Positions 15,856 to 24,480 of a stretch of DNA of 64,000 nt are shown here, in pieces. The translations under genes were made by a program, and so were the position numbers. The stretch is from Limisoma sp963601185 (GTDB lineage: Bacteria > Bacteroidota > Bacteroidia > Bacteroidales > Muribaculaceae), in contig CAVCEE010000005.1 in assembly GCA_963601185.1 (NCBI GenBank), positions 72,735 to 136,734 on the forward strand, in the 5' to 3' direction. The stretch's first letter is position 1; the number at the start of each line of letters is the position of its first letter. The notes beneath the pieces are model-generated. The model was not told the origin of the DNA. It saw nothing but the letters and a program-made list of their open reading frames with translations, and made no database searches.

Positions 15856-17393
15856 TGAGTTGTAACAGTAATAAACCGGACACATTGGCAAACGATTTAG
15901 ACAGACAGTATCGCCGCGTTGTGAAATACGTGAGTTGCTTTGGCGGCGTGCAGGGGCTCAACATTTTGGCAGCCCTTGTGCGCAACAAGATTGCCGCTGT
16001 GTTGCTTGGCCCGGCGGGACTTGGACTGATGTCGCTCTACAACACTGCTGTCAAGTTTGTCACCGACGCACTGAACCTCGGTCTTCCGGTGAGTGCCGTG
16101 CGCTATCTTGCAGAATGCTCCAATCAGCAGGAGGCGCAAGCGATGGTGAGGACGGTGCGTTTCTGGAGTCTGCTCACCGCCGTGGTGGGTATGGCTGCGT
16201 GCGCCGTGTTGTCGCCGGTGTTCAGTTATTTCTATTTTGGCGATATCTCGCGTTGGCTTGAATTTCTGTGGCTGGCACCGGTGTGTGCGTTCTCGTTGCT
16301 TGCCTCTGGCGAGTTGGCGTTGCTCAAAGGCATGCGGCGGCTGAAAGAGGTGGCGGTACAGTCCGTTGTCAATGCATTGCTCTGCATTGTTGTCACTCTG
16401 CCGTTCTTCTGGCTGTGGGGCATCGGAGGCATACTGCCGGCCGTAGTCTCGGCAGCAGTTGCGGCGTTGGCAACCGTCGGCTGGTACTCTCTTCGCCTGT
16501 TTCCTTACCGCTTGCCATCGGCGATGGCATCGGCAATAAAGGATGGGGCAGGGATGGTGAAACTCGGACTGGCGTTTGTCTTGGCTGGCGTCTTCGGTGC
16601 TGGTGTGGAACTCGCTGTGCGTGCGTTCATCTCCAACTACGGCTCGGTTGCTGATGTAGGACTCTACAATTCCGCCTATATGATTACCATAACCTATGCA
16701 TCGCTCGTGTTTGCCTCGATGGAGTCGGATTTCTTTCCGCGCCTGTCGGCAGTGAACTATGATGTGGCGGAAAGCAACAGTGTGGTAAACCGGCAAATTG
16801 AGGTGTCGGTGATGCTGTTAGCCCCGATGCTTGTTGCGTTTATGGCGGCGTTGCCGGTAGTCATTCCGTTGCTCTATTCGGGCAAGTTTCTTCCCTCTAT
16901 CGGGATGGTGCGGTTTGGGGTGATAGCCATGTTGTTGAGGGCGGTGGTGCTACCGTTGGAATATATGTCGCTCGCCAAAGGCCGCTCGTGGATTTATCTG
17001 TTCACGGAGGTTGTCTACGATGCGGTTGTGGTCGGTGCAATTATTGTGGGCTATGTTTTATGGGGACTCTCCGGGGCAGGACTCGGATTGCTCGCTGCTG
17101 CGGTTGTCAATCTGCTATTTGTGTGGGGCGTGTGTCGCCATTATTATAGTCTGCGTGTGGAACGGAGCGTATCGATGCTGTTTGCAGTGCAGTCTGTTGT
17201 GCTCATTGCTTCCTATTTCGTTTCGGCATTTGCCAGTGGAGTCTGGTGGTGGATTACGATGGCTGCTTGTCTTGCATTTTCGGCGGCAGTGTCGTGGCGA
17301 CATCTGGAACGCAATGCCGGTATATCCGCCTCGTTGAAATCAAAATTTAAAAGAAAGAGAGATGAAAATATCGATTCTGACAGCGGTCTATAA
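15855..17393 (+). CDS. O-antigen flippase family protein (Wzx-like)
   Basis: Polytopic membrane protein of 512 residues with about 12-14 hydrophobic segments. The N-terminal motif NILAALVRNKIAAVLLGPAG with VSAVRYLAE is typical of Wzx-type lipid-linked oligosaccharide translocases. It would flip a glycan precursor across the inner membrane. The start is uncertain: the frame opens with GTG at 15855 overlapping a promoter-like box, and a TTG at 15885 (before ANDLDRQ) is possible. It overlaps the next glycosyltransferase by 32 bases, so the two form a unit. Confidence 0.85.
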   Translation: MSCNSNKPDTLANDLDRQYRRVVKYVSCFGGVQGLNILAALVRNKIAAVLLGPAGLGLMSLYNTAVKFVTDALNLGLPVSAVRYLAECSNQQEAQAMVRTVRFWSLLTAVVGMAACAVLSPVFSYFYFGDISRWLEFLWLAPVCAFSLLASGELALLKGMRRLKEVAVQSVVNALLCIVVTLPFFWLWGIGGILPAVVSAAVAALATVGWYSLRLFPYRLPSAMASAIKDGAGMVKLGLAFVLAGVFGAGVELAVRAFISNYGSVADVGLYNSAYMITITYASLVFASMESDFFPRLSAVNYDVAESNSVVNRQIEVSVMLLAPMLVAFMAALPVVIPLLYSGKFLPSIGMVRFGVIAMLLRAVVLPLEYMSLAKGRSWIYLFTEVVYDAVVVGAIIVGYVLWGLSGAGLGLLAAAVVNLLFVWGVCRHYYSLRVERSVSMLFAVQSVVLIASYFVSAFASGVWWWITMAACLAFSAAVSWRHLERNAGISASLKSKFKRKRDENIDSDSGL

Positions 17394-18357
17394 CACAACC
17401 GGCTATCTGCCACAGTGCATCGAGTCGGTGCTGGCGCAAACCCATGCCGACTGGCAGATGGTGTGCGTAGACGACGGCTCTACCGACAACTCTCTTGAGG
17501 TGCTGAACCGGTATGCCGCCCGTGACAGCCGCATCGTTGTGATTCACACCGAAAACCAAGGGCAGGCGAAAGCGCGCAATGAAGCCTATCGCCACACCGA
17601 CGGCGACATCGTGATGATGCTCGATAGTGACGACTGGCTCGCATCCGACGCTTTGGAGAAGATTGCCGGTGCATTTGCCGCCGATGAGGAGGTGGACAGT
17701 GTGTTGCTCGATGTGATGCTCTATCACTCTGATACAGATGTGCGCAGGTTCAAAAATGAGGTCAGCCACGCTGTAAGCGGCCACGAGGCGTTTCATTTGA
17801 GTCTGTCGTGGCGCATCCACGGAGTCTATGCCTCTCGCCGAGCCATCTACGAGTGCCGTCCCTACGACGATTCGCTCCGCTCGTTCAGCGACGACAATAC
17901 CACACGTTTCCACTATCTCGACAGCCGGAAAGTAGCGTTTTCCGATGCCGTCTACTACTATCGCCAGCGGCACGACTCTGTGACGCACAAGTCTGATTTG
18001 TCGCGATTTGTGTTGTTGCAGTCGCTGCTGAATCTGAAAAATGACCTTGACGGCGACAGCCGCGTGACAGATGCCGACATCCGCGAACTCAACCTGTTCA
18101 TCTGGCACAGCATACAGGGCTTCTCAATGCACTACTACGCTTGCCGTCGTTATTTCTCAAAAGCCGATAGACGTGCGGCGTGGAGCATACTTCGACAATG
18201 CCACAAAAAGGCTTCGACAGTGGGTGTGCCGTTGAAAGAACACCTCAGGTTTGGCTATTCTCCAATCAAGTGGTGTCCGGCTCTCTATAGGTTACAGATG
18301 CGCATGTTTACCCACATTCGCCGTCTTGTGGGACTCGACAAGCATCGCTACGATTAG
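17362..18357 (+). CDS. Family 2 glycosyltransferase
   Basis: A 331-residue GT-A enzyme. The N-terminus MKISILTAVYNTTGYLPQCI is classic for GT2, followed by VDDGSTDNS (about 36) and the metal-binding DSDDW (about 89-93). The C-terminal third is basic and may lie on the membrane. It probably adds a sugar to the glycan moved by the upstream flippase, with which it overlaps by 32 bases. No other polysaccharide genes are nearby. Its stop codon overlaps the stop codon of the convergent radical SAM gene. Confidence 0.9.
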   Translation: MKISILTAVYNTTGYLPQCIESVLAQTHADWQMVCVDDGSTDNSLEVLNRYAARDSRIVVIHTENQGQAKARNEAYRHTDGDIVMMLDSDDWLASDALEKIAGAFAADEEVDSVLLDVMLYHSDTDVRRFKNEVSHAVSGHEAFHLSLSWRIHGVYASRRAIYECRPYDDSLRSFSDDNTTRFHYLDSRKVAFSDAVYYYRQRHDSVTHKSDLSRFVLLQSLLNLKNDLDGDSRVTDADIRELNLFIWHSIQGFSMHYYACRRYFSKADRRAAWSILRQCHKKASTVGVPLKEHLRFGYSPIKWCPALYRLQMRMFTHIRRLVGLDKHRYD

Positions 18358-19253
18358 CGACTGTTGCGCAGGGCGTTGTGCAGAAGATTGGTGAACTGGT
18401 AGTTTTTCAGACCCCATCGCGGAGAAAGCAGCAGGCTGTCGGGCGACTGCGAGACGAAACGCTCGATGGCGATGTCTTGCCGTAGGCGGTCCACAACCTT
18501 TACGCACAGACTGATATACTCCTCTGCCGACCAACTGGCAACTGAAACTTCGCCCTCTGCCACTTGGTGTGCAAGTCGTGTGCCTCTGATAATCTGTAAC
18601 TGGTGCAACTTGATAGTGTCAATCGGCAAGCGTGAACAGCAGTCGATGGTGTGGAGCATATCGGCTTCCGTCTCGCCGGGAAGACCGAGGATGAGGTGCA
18701 GACCGCAGGGTATGCCGGCCGCGTGGGTGCGTGCTACGGCATCTTCGGTGTCTACCCAAGTGTGCCCGCGGTTAATCGTGCGGAGAGTGCCGTCGTTGGC
18801 TGATTCCGCTCCGTATTCGACCATTACGAAAGTTCTGTCCGACAAGTCTTTGAGGTAGGCGAGCAAGTCGTCGGGCATACAGTCCGGTCGTGTGCCTATA
18901 ATCAGACCGACCACATCGGTGCATCCCACGGCTTCCTCATAGAGCGATTTCAGATGCTCCAGTTCTCCGTAGGTGTTGGTATATGCTTGAAAATAAGCCA
19001 AAAACTTCATCTCCGGGTATTTCTTCCCGAAGAAATCACGCCCCTTGTCAATCTGTTGTTTAACCGTCAGCGATGGGCGACAATATTCCGGGTTGAACGT
19101 TTGGTTGTTGCAGTATGTGCAGCCACCGACGCCCTTGCTGCCGTCACGGTTCGGGCAGGTAAAGCCTGCATTGATGGCTATTTTCTGCACTTTGAAGTCA
19201 GGAAACCGTTCGTGCAGGAAGTCGGCGAAGTCGCGGTAGGGCTTCTCCATCAT
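18354..19253 (-). CDS. TIGR01212 family radical SAM protein (YhcC-like)
   Basis: A 299-residue radical S-adenosylmethionine enzyme. The cluster-binding cysteines are Cys33, Cys45 and Cys48, in the spaced form CPNRDGS...GGCTYC typical of the YhcC/TIGR01212 group rather than the plain CxxxCxxC. GLHLILGLPGETEADM near 175 is the usual radical SAM barrel segment. The precise reaction is unknown to me. The start is the ATG at 19253, which overlaps the aroC stop as TAATG; a second Met follows directly. Its 3' end overlaps the convergent glycosyltransferase by 4 bases. Confidence 0.87.
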   Translation of the reverse strand: MMEKPYRDFADFLHERFPDFKVQKIAINAGFTCPNRDGSKGVGGCTYCNNQTFNPEYCRPSLTVKQQIDKGRDFFGKKYPEMKFLAYFQAYTNTYGELEHLKSLYEEAVGCTDVVGLIIGTRPDCMPDDLLAYLKDLSDRTFVMVEYGAESANDGTLRTINRGHTWVDTEDAVARTHAAGIPCGLHLILGLPGETEADMLHTIDCCSRLPIDTIKLHQLQIIRGTRLAHQVAEGEVSVASWSAEEYISLCVKVVDRLRQDIAIERFVSQSPDSLLLSPRWGLKNYQFTNLLHNALRNSR

Positions 19254-20326
19254 TACAGTCGTGTGGATTTGTTGAGCAGATACATATCGAGCAAGGTTAT
19301 GGCTGTCATCGCCTCCACGATTGGCACGGCTCTTGGCAGTACACACGGATCGTGGCGGCCCTTGGCCTTGAGAACGGTAGGGTTGCCGTCGGCATCGACC
19401 GTCTCCACATCGCGCAGCAATGTTGCCACTGGCTTGAACGCCACGCGGAAATAGATGTCCTCGCCGTTGGATATGCCGCCTTGGATGCCACCGGAGTTAT
19501 TGGTCGTGGTGTGGATTTTGCCGTTGACAGAAATGAAGTTGTCGTTCATCTCGCTTCCGCGGTTGCCCACGCCGTCAAATCCCATACCGTATTCAAATCC
19601 CTTGGCGGCATTGATGCCCATCATAGCGTATGCCAACCGAGCGTGAAGTTTGTCGAATGCCGGTTCGCCGAGACCCACAGGCACACCCTTAACCACGCAG
19701 GTCACCGTGCCGCCGATAGTGTCGCCCTCGCGGCGCACCTTGTCGATGAGGGCATACATACGTTCTGCCATCTCTGCATCAGGGCATCGCACGGCGTTGC
19801 TCTCAATCAGCGCAGGGTCGTATTTGCGGTAGTCGCGGTCGAGCGTAAGCGAGCCCACCTGCGAGGTGTAGGCATAGAGGTTGATGCCGAGTTGTTCAAG
19901 AGCCTGTCGGGCAAATGCGCCACCAACCACCCGAGCGATGGTTTCGCGAGCCGAAGAGCGGCCGCCACCGCGATGGTCGCGCAGACCGTATTTCATCGTG
20001 TATGTGTAGTCGGCGTGCGACGGACGGAAAGTCTGCCGTATGTTTCCGTAGTCAGCCGAATGCTGGTTCTCGTTTTCGACAATGAAGCCAATTGGTGTGC
20101 CGGTGGTCTTGCCCTCAAACAGTCCCGACAGCACTTTCACGCGGTCAGACTCTTTGCGAGGGGTAACTATTGCCGACTGTCCAGGGCGGCGGCGGTCGAG
20201 TTCGTGTTGCACCTTGTCGAGGTCGATGTCAATGCCGGCAGGCATACCGTCGATAACTCCGCCGATGGCTGCTCCGTGCGATTCGCCGAACGAAGTGAGC
20301 CTGAAGATTTCACCAAAGCTGTTCAT
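19253..20326 (-). CDS. aroC: Chorismate synthase
   Basis: Last step of the shikimate pathway: 5-enolpyruvylshikimate-3-phosphate to chorismate, with reduced FMN. The 357-residue protein begins MNSFGEIFRLTSFGESHGAA and holds the signatures GESHG (about 13-17), the basic DHRGGGRSSARET (about 124-136) and the GGIQGGISNGEDI segment (about 282). Another in-frame ATG is 9 bases upstream. The start lies inside the end of the ybaK-like gene (17-base overlap), and its stop overlaps the next gene, so the three are one transcription unit. Confidence 0.95.
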   Translation of the reverse strand: MNSFGEIFRLTSFGESHGAAIGGVIDGMPAGIDIDLDKVQHELDRRRPGQSAIVTPRKESDRVKVLSGLFEGKTTGTPIGFIVENENQHSADYGNIRQTFRPSHADYTYTMKYGLRDHRGGGRSSARETIARVVGGAFARQALEQLGINLYAYTSQVGSLTLDRDYRKYDPALIESNAVRCPDAEMAERMYALIDKVRREGDTIGGTVTCVVKGVPVGLGEPAFDKLHARLAYAMMGINAAKGFEYGMGFDGVGNRGSEMNDNFISVNGKIHTTTNNSGGIQGGISNGEDIYFRVAFKPVATLLRDVETVDADGNPTVLKAKGRHDPCVLPRAVPIVEAMTAITLLDMYLLNKSTRL

Positions 20327-20825
20327 TGTCGTCATGTTTGTCGGTTGATATTGTGAGGTCGGCAGTTGTTGCACCGACATATCCGATGAGGTCCTGCGGA
20401 TTGATTTTAAGTTGCAGTCCGCGCACCCCCGCGCTCACATAGATATAGTCGAAGTCGAGGCTCGAGGAGTGGAAGAATGTGGGGAACGGCTTCTTCATAC
20501 CGATAGGGGAGCATCCGCCACGGATATAGCCGGTGGTAGGCAGCAGTTCCTTCATGTGGAGCATCTCCGCTTTCTTGTTGCCCGACACCTTTGCCGCCTT
20601 CTTTAGGTCCACTTCAGCGCATCCCGGCACTACGCATACAAAATGCTTGGTCTTGTCGCCGGTCAGCACAAGAGTCTTGAACACCTGGTTGATGTCCTCA
20701 TCAAGTTGGTCGGCAATGTGTTGCGCGCCGAGGTCGCTTTCGTCGACCACATACGGCACCAGTTCGTATTTGATTTTGGCGCGGTCAAGCAATCTTGCCA
20801 CGTTGGTTTTTCCAATTCCCGCCAT
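20310..20825 (-). CDS. ybaK: YbaK-family Cys-tRNA(Pro) deacylase
   Basis: Trans-editing enzyme that hydrolyses Cys-tRNA(Pro). The 171-residue protein has the YbaK fold signatures: KTLVLTGDKTKHFVCVVPG (about 64), a conserved Lys in the SGNKKAEML segment, and GYIRGGCSPIGMKK (about 98-111), the family hallmark. I start at MAGIGKTN; 12 extra in-frame codons upstream run across the promoter box. First gene of the ybaK, aroC, radical SAM unit. Confidence 0.9.
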   Translation of the reverse strand: MAGIGKTNVARLLDRAKIKYELVPYVVDESDLGAQHIADQLDEDINQVFKTLVLTGDKTKHFVCVVPGCAEVDLKKAAKVSGNKKAEMLHMKELLPTTGYIRGGCSPIGMKKPFPTFFHSSSLDFDYIYVSAGVRGLQLKINPQDLIGYVGATTADLTISTDKHDDNEQLW

Positions 20826-20850
20826 ATCTAAAAAATCTTTTTCATTCACA

Positions 20851-20858
20851 CAAAAGTA
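20851..20858 (-). promoter_or_regulatory. -7 box of the ybaK-aroC unit
   Basis: The minus strand reads TACTTTTG, 25 bases before the ATG. It is divergent from the box at 20883. Confidence 0.55.
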
Positions 20859-20882
20859 CATAAAAAGCCTGTGATTTTTGCT

Positions 20883-20890
20883 TAATTTTG
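20883..20890 (+). promoter_or_regulatory. -7 box of the MATE gene
   Basis: TAATTTTG, 21 bases before the ATG at 20912. Confidence 0.55.
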
Positions 20891-20911
20891 TCGCAGATTT
20901 TGCAATTTGCT

Positions 20912-22336
20912 ATGAACATCAAGTCGGGAACGGAAGAATTGTTGGCGATGATTCGCGACGGACGGACAATGACAGCCGCGCAGAAGGTACGCCTTGCGGT
21001 GATGCTCAGTGTGCCGTCGGTGGTGGCGCAATTGTCGTCAATCGTGATGCAGTACATCGACGCATCGATGGTGGGCAGCCTTGGCGCAGACGCGTCGGCT
21101 TCCATCGGACTTGTGTCGACCACCACATGGCTCTTCGGTGGCCTTGTCAGTGCTGCGGCATCGGGATTTTCCGTGCAGGTGGCTCACCGCATCGGCGCAA
21201 ACGATATGGACGGCGCAAACCGGGTGATGCGCCAGGGAGTGGTTGCCGTGCTGGTGTTCAGTCTTGTGATTGCGGCAATAGGCGCAGCCATCAGTTTTTC
21301 ATTGCCACAATGGCTTGGCGGAGCGGAGGAGATAAGGCACGACGCTTCGCTCTATTTCCTCATCGTGTCGTGTTTTTTGCCGGCGTTGCAGATGGAATTT
21401 CTGGCGTGCGGTATGCTCCGCTGCTCCGGCAATATGCATGTGCCGAGTATGGCTGGCGTGGTGATGTGCATCCTCGATGTGATACTCAATTTCTTCTTCA
21501 TCTTTCCCACTCGCACGGTGTCGGCATTCGGCATCGGTGTTACTGTCCCCGGCGCAGGACTGGGAGTGGAGGGCGCAGCCCTTGGCACGGTTGTTGCTGA
21601 AGTAATTGTGGTGGCGTGGCTGATGTGGTATCTGCGGTTTCGCTCCACTCAGTTGCGATTGTCGTCGTTGCGCGGTTGGCGCTCCGGCTTGAGAAATACT
21701 CTCCAGAAGGCCGTGAAGATTGGTTTCCCGATGGGACTTGAACACGGTGTGATTTGCAGCGCACAGATTGCCATAACCACGATTGTTGCGCCGCTTGGCG
21801 TGTTTGCCATCGCTGCCAACTCGTTTGCCATCACAGCGGAAAGTCTTTGCTATATGCCTGGCTACGGCATTGCCGAGGCGGCGACAACCCTTGTGGGGCA
21901 AAGTGTGGGGGCGCATCGGCGCGACCTGACTTGGAGTTTCGCCAAAATTACCGTTGGTATGGGTATGGCGGTAATGGCGGTGATGGGTGTGCTGATGTAT
22001 GTGGCGGCACCGGAGATTATCGGAATGATGACCCCTGTGGATGAAATCCGCCAGTTGGGCACGATGGCTCTGCGCATTGAGGCTTTCGCCGAACCGATGT
22101 TTGCCGCATCGATAGTGGCGTATGGCGTGTGTGTCGGTGCTGCCGACACGCTGAAGCCGTGTGCTATGAATCTGCTGAGCATTTGGGCAGTGCGACTCAC
22201 GCTTGCCGCGTGGCTTGCTCCTACGCTCGGACTGAAGGGCGTGTGGATTGCAATGTGTGTGGAACTCACGTTCCGTGGACTCATTTTCCTCGTTCACCTG
22301 TCGCTCCGCCGCTGGCTGAAAATTGCCGACAAGTGA
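20912..22336 (+). CDS. MATE family efflux transporter
   Basis: A 474-residue inner-membrane protein with about 12 hydrophobic segments in two halves, the MATE design. Typical sequences are QYIDASMVGSLGADASASIG in the first half and EAATTLVGQSVGAH in the second. It would export drugs or other cations using a Na+ or H+ gradient. I start at MNIKSGTEELL; 8 in-frame codons upstream sit on the promoter. It is the first of three genes on this strand, but the gap of 65 bases with a new promoter suggests separate transcription from the DUF3737 gene. Confidence 0.9.
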   Translation: MNIKSGTEELLAMIRDGRTMTAAQKVRLAVMLSVPSVVAQLSSIVMQYIDASMVGSLGADASASIGLVSTTTWLFGGLVSAAASGFSVQVAHRIGANDMDGANRVMRQGVVAVLVFSLVIAAIGAAISFSLPQWLGGAEEIRHDASLYFLIVSCFLPALQMEFLACGMLRCSGNMHVPSMAGVVMCILDVILNFFFIFPTRTVSAFGIGVTVPGAGLGVEGAALGTVVAEVIVVAWLMWYLRFRSTQLRLSSLRGWRSGLRNTLQKAVKIGFPMGLEHGVICSAQIAITTIVAPLGVFAIAANSFAITAESLCYMPGYGIAEAATTLVGQSVGAHRRDLTWSFAKITVGMGMAVMAVMGVLMYVAAPEIIGMMTPVDEIRQLGTMALRIEAFAEPMFAASIVAYGVCVGAADTLKPCAMNLLSIWAVRLTLAAWLAPTLGLKGVWIAMCVELTFRGLIFLVHLSLRRWLKIADK

Positions 22337-22388
22337 TTTTGGTAGAAGGTCGGTTGATTCGGGTATCTCCTCGACCGTCGTGTTGATA

Positions 22389-22396
22389 TAATTTTG
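22389..22396 (+). promoter_or_regulatory. -7 box of the DUF3737-malY pair
   Basis: TAATTTTG followed by C, ending only 5 bases before the first ATG (22402). This suggests either a near-leaderless mRNA or use of a downstream ATG (22426 or 22432). Confidence 0.55.
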
Positions 22397-22401
22397 CAAA
22401 T

Positions 22402-23280
22402 ATGAATACATTAAACAATGAAAATATGGCAATGAAACTCATCAAGGATGCCGAGTTTGGCGGCGAGCGTCCGCTGTTTGAATCGCACAATCTGCACATC
22501 GACAATGTTGTGATCCGCGAAGGCGAGTCGGCACTGAAGGAGTGCAGCAATATTGTGGCGACAAACTGCCGCTTCGAGGGAAATTATCCGTTCTGGCACG
22601 TGCACGATTTCACTATAACCAACTGCTACTTTGCCGTTGGCGGACGCAGTGCGCTATGGTACTGCGACCACCTGAAGATGACCGACACTCGCATCGATGC
22701 TCCTAAGATGTTTCGGGAAATGACCGAAATAGACCTTGAGAATGTGGAAATGACGGATGCCGACGAGGTGTTTTGGCGCTGTGCATCAATCCGCGCAAAA
22801 AATCTCAAACTGCATGGCGGCACGTATCCGTTTATGTTCAGCCACGACATCGTTGTCGACGGACTGGAGTCGGACAGCAAGTATGTTTTCCAGTATGTGA
22901 AGGATGTTGTGGTGCGTAATGCCAAAATCACGACCAAGGATGCCTTTTGGGAAGTGGAGAATGTTACGGTCTACGATTCAGAACTCGATGGCGAATATCT
23001 TGGCTGGCATTCGAGAAACCTACGTTTGGTGAACTGTCATATCTCGGGCGAGCAGCCGTTGTGCTATGCCGACAATCTTGTGCTGGAGAACTGCACCTTC
23101 GACCCTGCTTGCGACCGCGCGTTTGAATATAGCACAGTCGATGCCACCATCGTGGGCGGCATCGGCGGCGTGAAAAATCCTCGTTCGGGCAGGATTGTGG
23201 CTGACAGTTTCGGCGAGGTAGTGATTGACGAGAACATCAAAGGTCCTGCCGACTGCCAGTTGGTTGTAAGAAAGAAATAA
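22402..23280 (+). CDS. DUF3737 family protein, beta-helix
   Basis: A 292-residue protein with FGGERPLFESHNL near the N-terminus, the mark of DUF3737. The body is a chain of short repeats of about 20 residues (for example ALKECSNIVATNCRFEGNYP, then LWYCDHLKMTDTRIDAP) that should fold as a right-handed beta-helix like pectate lyases. No signal peptide. Function unknown. It lies 9 bases before the malY-type gene, a pairing I also recall from Firmicutes. Homologues begin close to FGGERPLF, so the true start may be the ATG at 22426 or 22432, which would also fit the promoter position. Confidence 0.85.
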   Translation: MNTLNNENMAMKLIKDAEFGGERPLFESHNLHIDNVVIREGESALKECSNIVATNCRFEGNYPFWHVHDFTITNCYFAVGGRSALWYCDHLKMTDTRIDAPKMFREMTEIDLENVEMTDADEVFWRCASIRAKNLKLHGGTYPFMFSHDIVVDGLESDSKYVFQYVKDVVVRNAKITTKDAFWEVENVTVYDSELDGEYLGWHSRNLRLVNCHISGEQPLCYADNLVLENCTFDPACDRAFEYSTVDATIVGGIGGVKNPRSGRIVADSFGEVVIDENIKGPADCQLVVRKK

Positions 23281-23289
23281 CGACAGTCT

Positions 23290-24480
23290 ATGAAATACGA
23301 TTTTGACGAGATTGTGCCACGTCGCGGCACAAATTCCTATAAATGGGACAGTACGGCTGATGCCGGTGTGTTGCCTATGTGGGTGGCGGATATGGATTTT
23401 CGCACGGCACCTGCCGTTGTCGAAGCCTTGCAGAAACGTGTGGCTCACGGCATTTTTGGCTATACGCGTGTGCCCGATGAATACTACGATGCAGTAATCT
23501 CTTGGTTTGCCCGTCGCCACGGCTGGACAATCGACAGAGATTGGATGATTTACACTTCGGGTGTAGTGCCTGCCGTTTCGGCTGTAATCAAGGCTCTTAC
23601 CGAACCTGGGGACAATGTGTTGGTGCAGTCGCCGGTCTATAACTGCTTCTATTCGTCAATCCACAACAACGGTTGCTACATTGTCACCAATCCGTTACTG
23701 CGCAAGGGTGACACCTATGAGATAGATTTCGATGACCTTGAGCGTAAGGCCGCCGATCCACGCACCAAGGTGTTGCTACTCTGCAATCCCCACAACCCGG
23801 TGGGACGAGTGTGGACGCGCGACGAACTCTCGCGCCTGGGAAACATCTGTCTGAAAAACGGCGTTACGGTGGTGGCGGACGAGATCCATTGCGAACTGGT
23901 TTATCCGGGATATGAATACACTCCGTTTGCTTCGCTGTCGGAGGCGTTTCTCCACCGTTCGGTCACCTGCTATTCGCCGAGCAAGGCGTTCAACATTGCC
24001 GGTCTGCAGATTGCCAACATTGTGGCTTACGATGCCGACGTGCGCCAGCGCATTGACAAGGCTATCAACATCAACGAGGTGTGCGATGTCAATCCGTTTG
24101 GTGTGGCGGCTACCATTGCTGCCTACAACGAGGGCGAGGAATGGCTATCACAACTGATTGATTATCTCAGTGAGAACTATAGGGTTATGAAAGAGTTTTG
24201 CGATGAGCATCTGTCGGAATTTCCGTTGGCGAAACTCGAAGGCACATATCTTGTATGGATGGATTGCCGTGCCCTCAAAAAGAGTTCATCGTTCTTTCTG
24301 GAGGAAGAACTGAAAGACAATGCCGGGCTGTGGCTCAATTCAGGATTGATGTATGGCATTGAAGGCGACGGATTTATGCGCTGGAACATTGCGTGTCCGC
24401 GCTCGCAGATGCTTGAAGGTCTTCGCCGTTTCAAAGACTACGCTACTGAAACCTTACGCACACTGGGCGTGGCAGATTGA
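23290..24480 (+). CDS. MalY/PatB-type PLP enzyme, cystathionine beta-lyase
   Basis: A 396-residue fold-type I pyridoxal phosphate enzyme. The N-terminus with MWVADMDF (about 30) and the VNPFGV/DVNPFG segment are typical of the MalY/PatB class of cysteine-S-conjugate beta-lyases. The PLP lysine is Lys232 (SPSKAFNIAG), and NPHNPVGRVW and DEIHCEL are also present. It would cleave cystathionine or related C-S substrates to thiol, pyruvate and ammonia. It follows the DUF3737 gene by 9 bases. Its last 38 bases overlap the convergent lactonase gene. Confidence 0.88.
   Translation: MKYDFDEIVPRRGTNSYKWDSTADAGVLPMWVADMDFRTAPAVVEALQKRVAHGIFGYTRVPDEYYDAVISWFARRHGWTIDRDWMIYTSGVVPAVSAVIKALTEPGDNVLVQSPVYNCFYSSIHNNGCYIVTNPLLRKGDTYEIDFDDLERKAADPRTKVLLLCNPHNPVGRVWTRDELSRLGNICLKNGVTVVADEIHCELVYPGYEYTPFASLSEAFLHRSVTCYSPSKAFNIAGLQIANIVAYDADVRQRIDKAININEVCDVNPFGVAATIAAYNEGEEWLSQLIDYLSENYRVMKEFCDEHLSEFPLAKLEGTYLVWMDCRALKKSSSFFLEEELKDNAGLWLNSGLMYGIEGDGFMRWNIACPRSQMLEGLRRFKDYATETLRTLGVAD

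Noticed and set aside
21299..22432. Open frame of 377 codons opposite the MATE gene
   Set aside because: Very His/Arg-rich, as expected for the complement of a hydrophobic membrane gene; a shadow.
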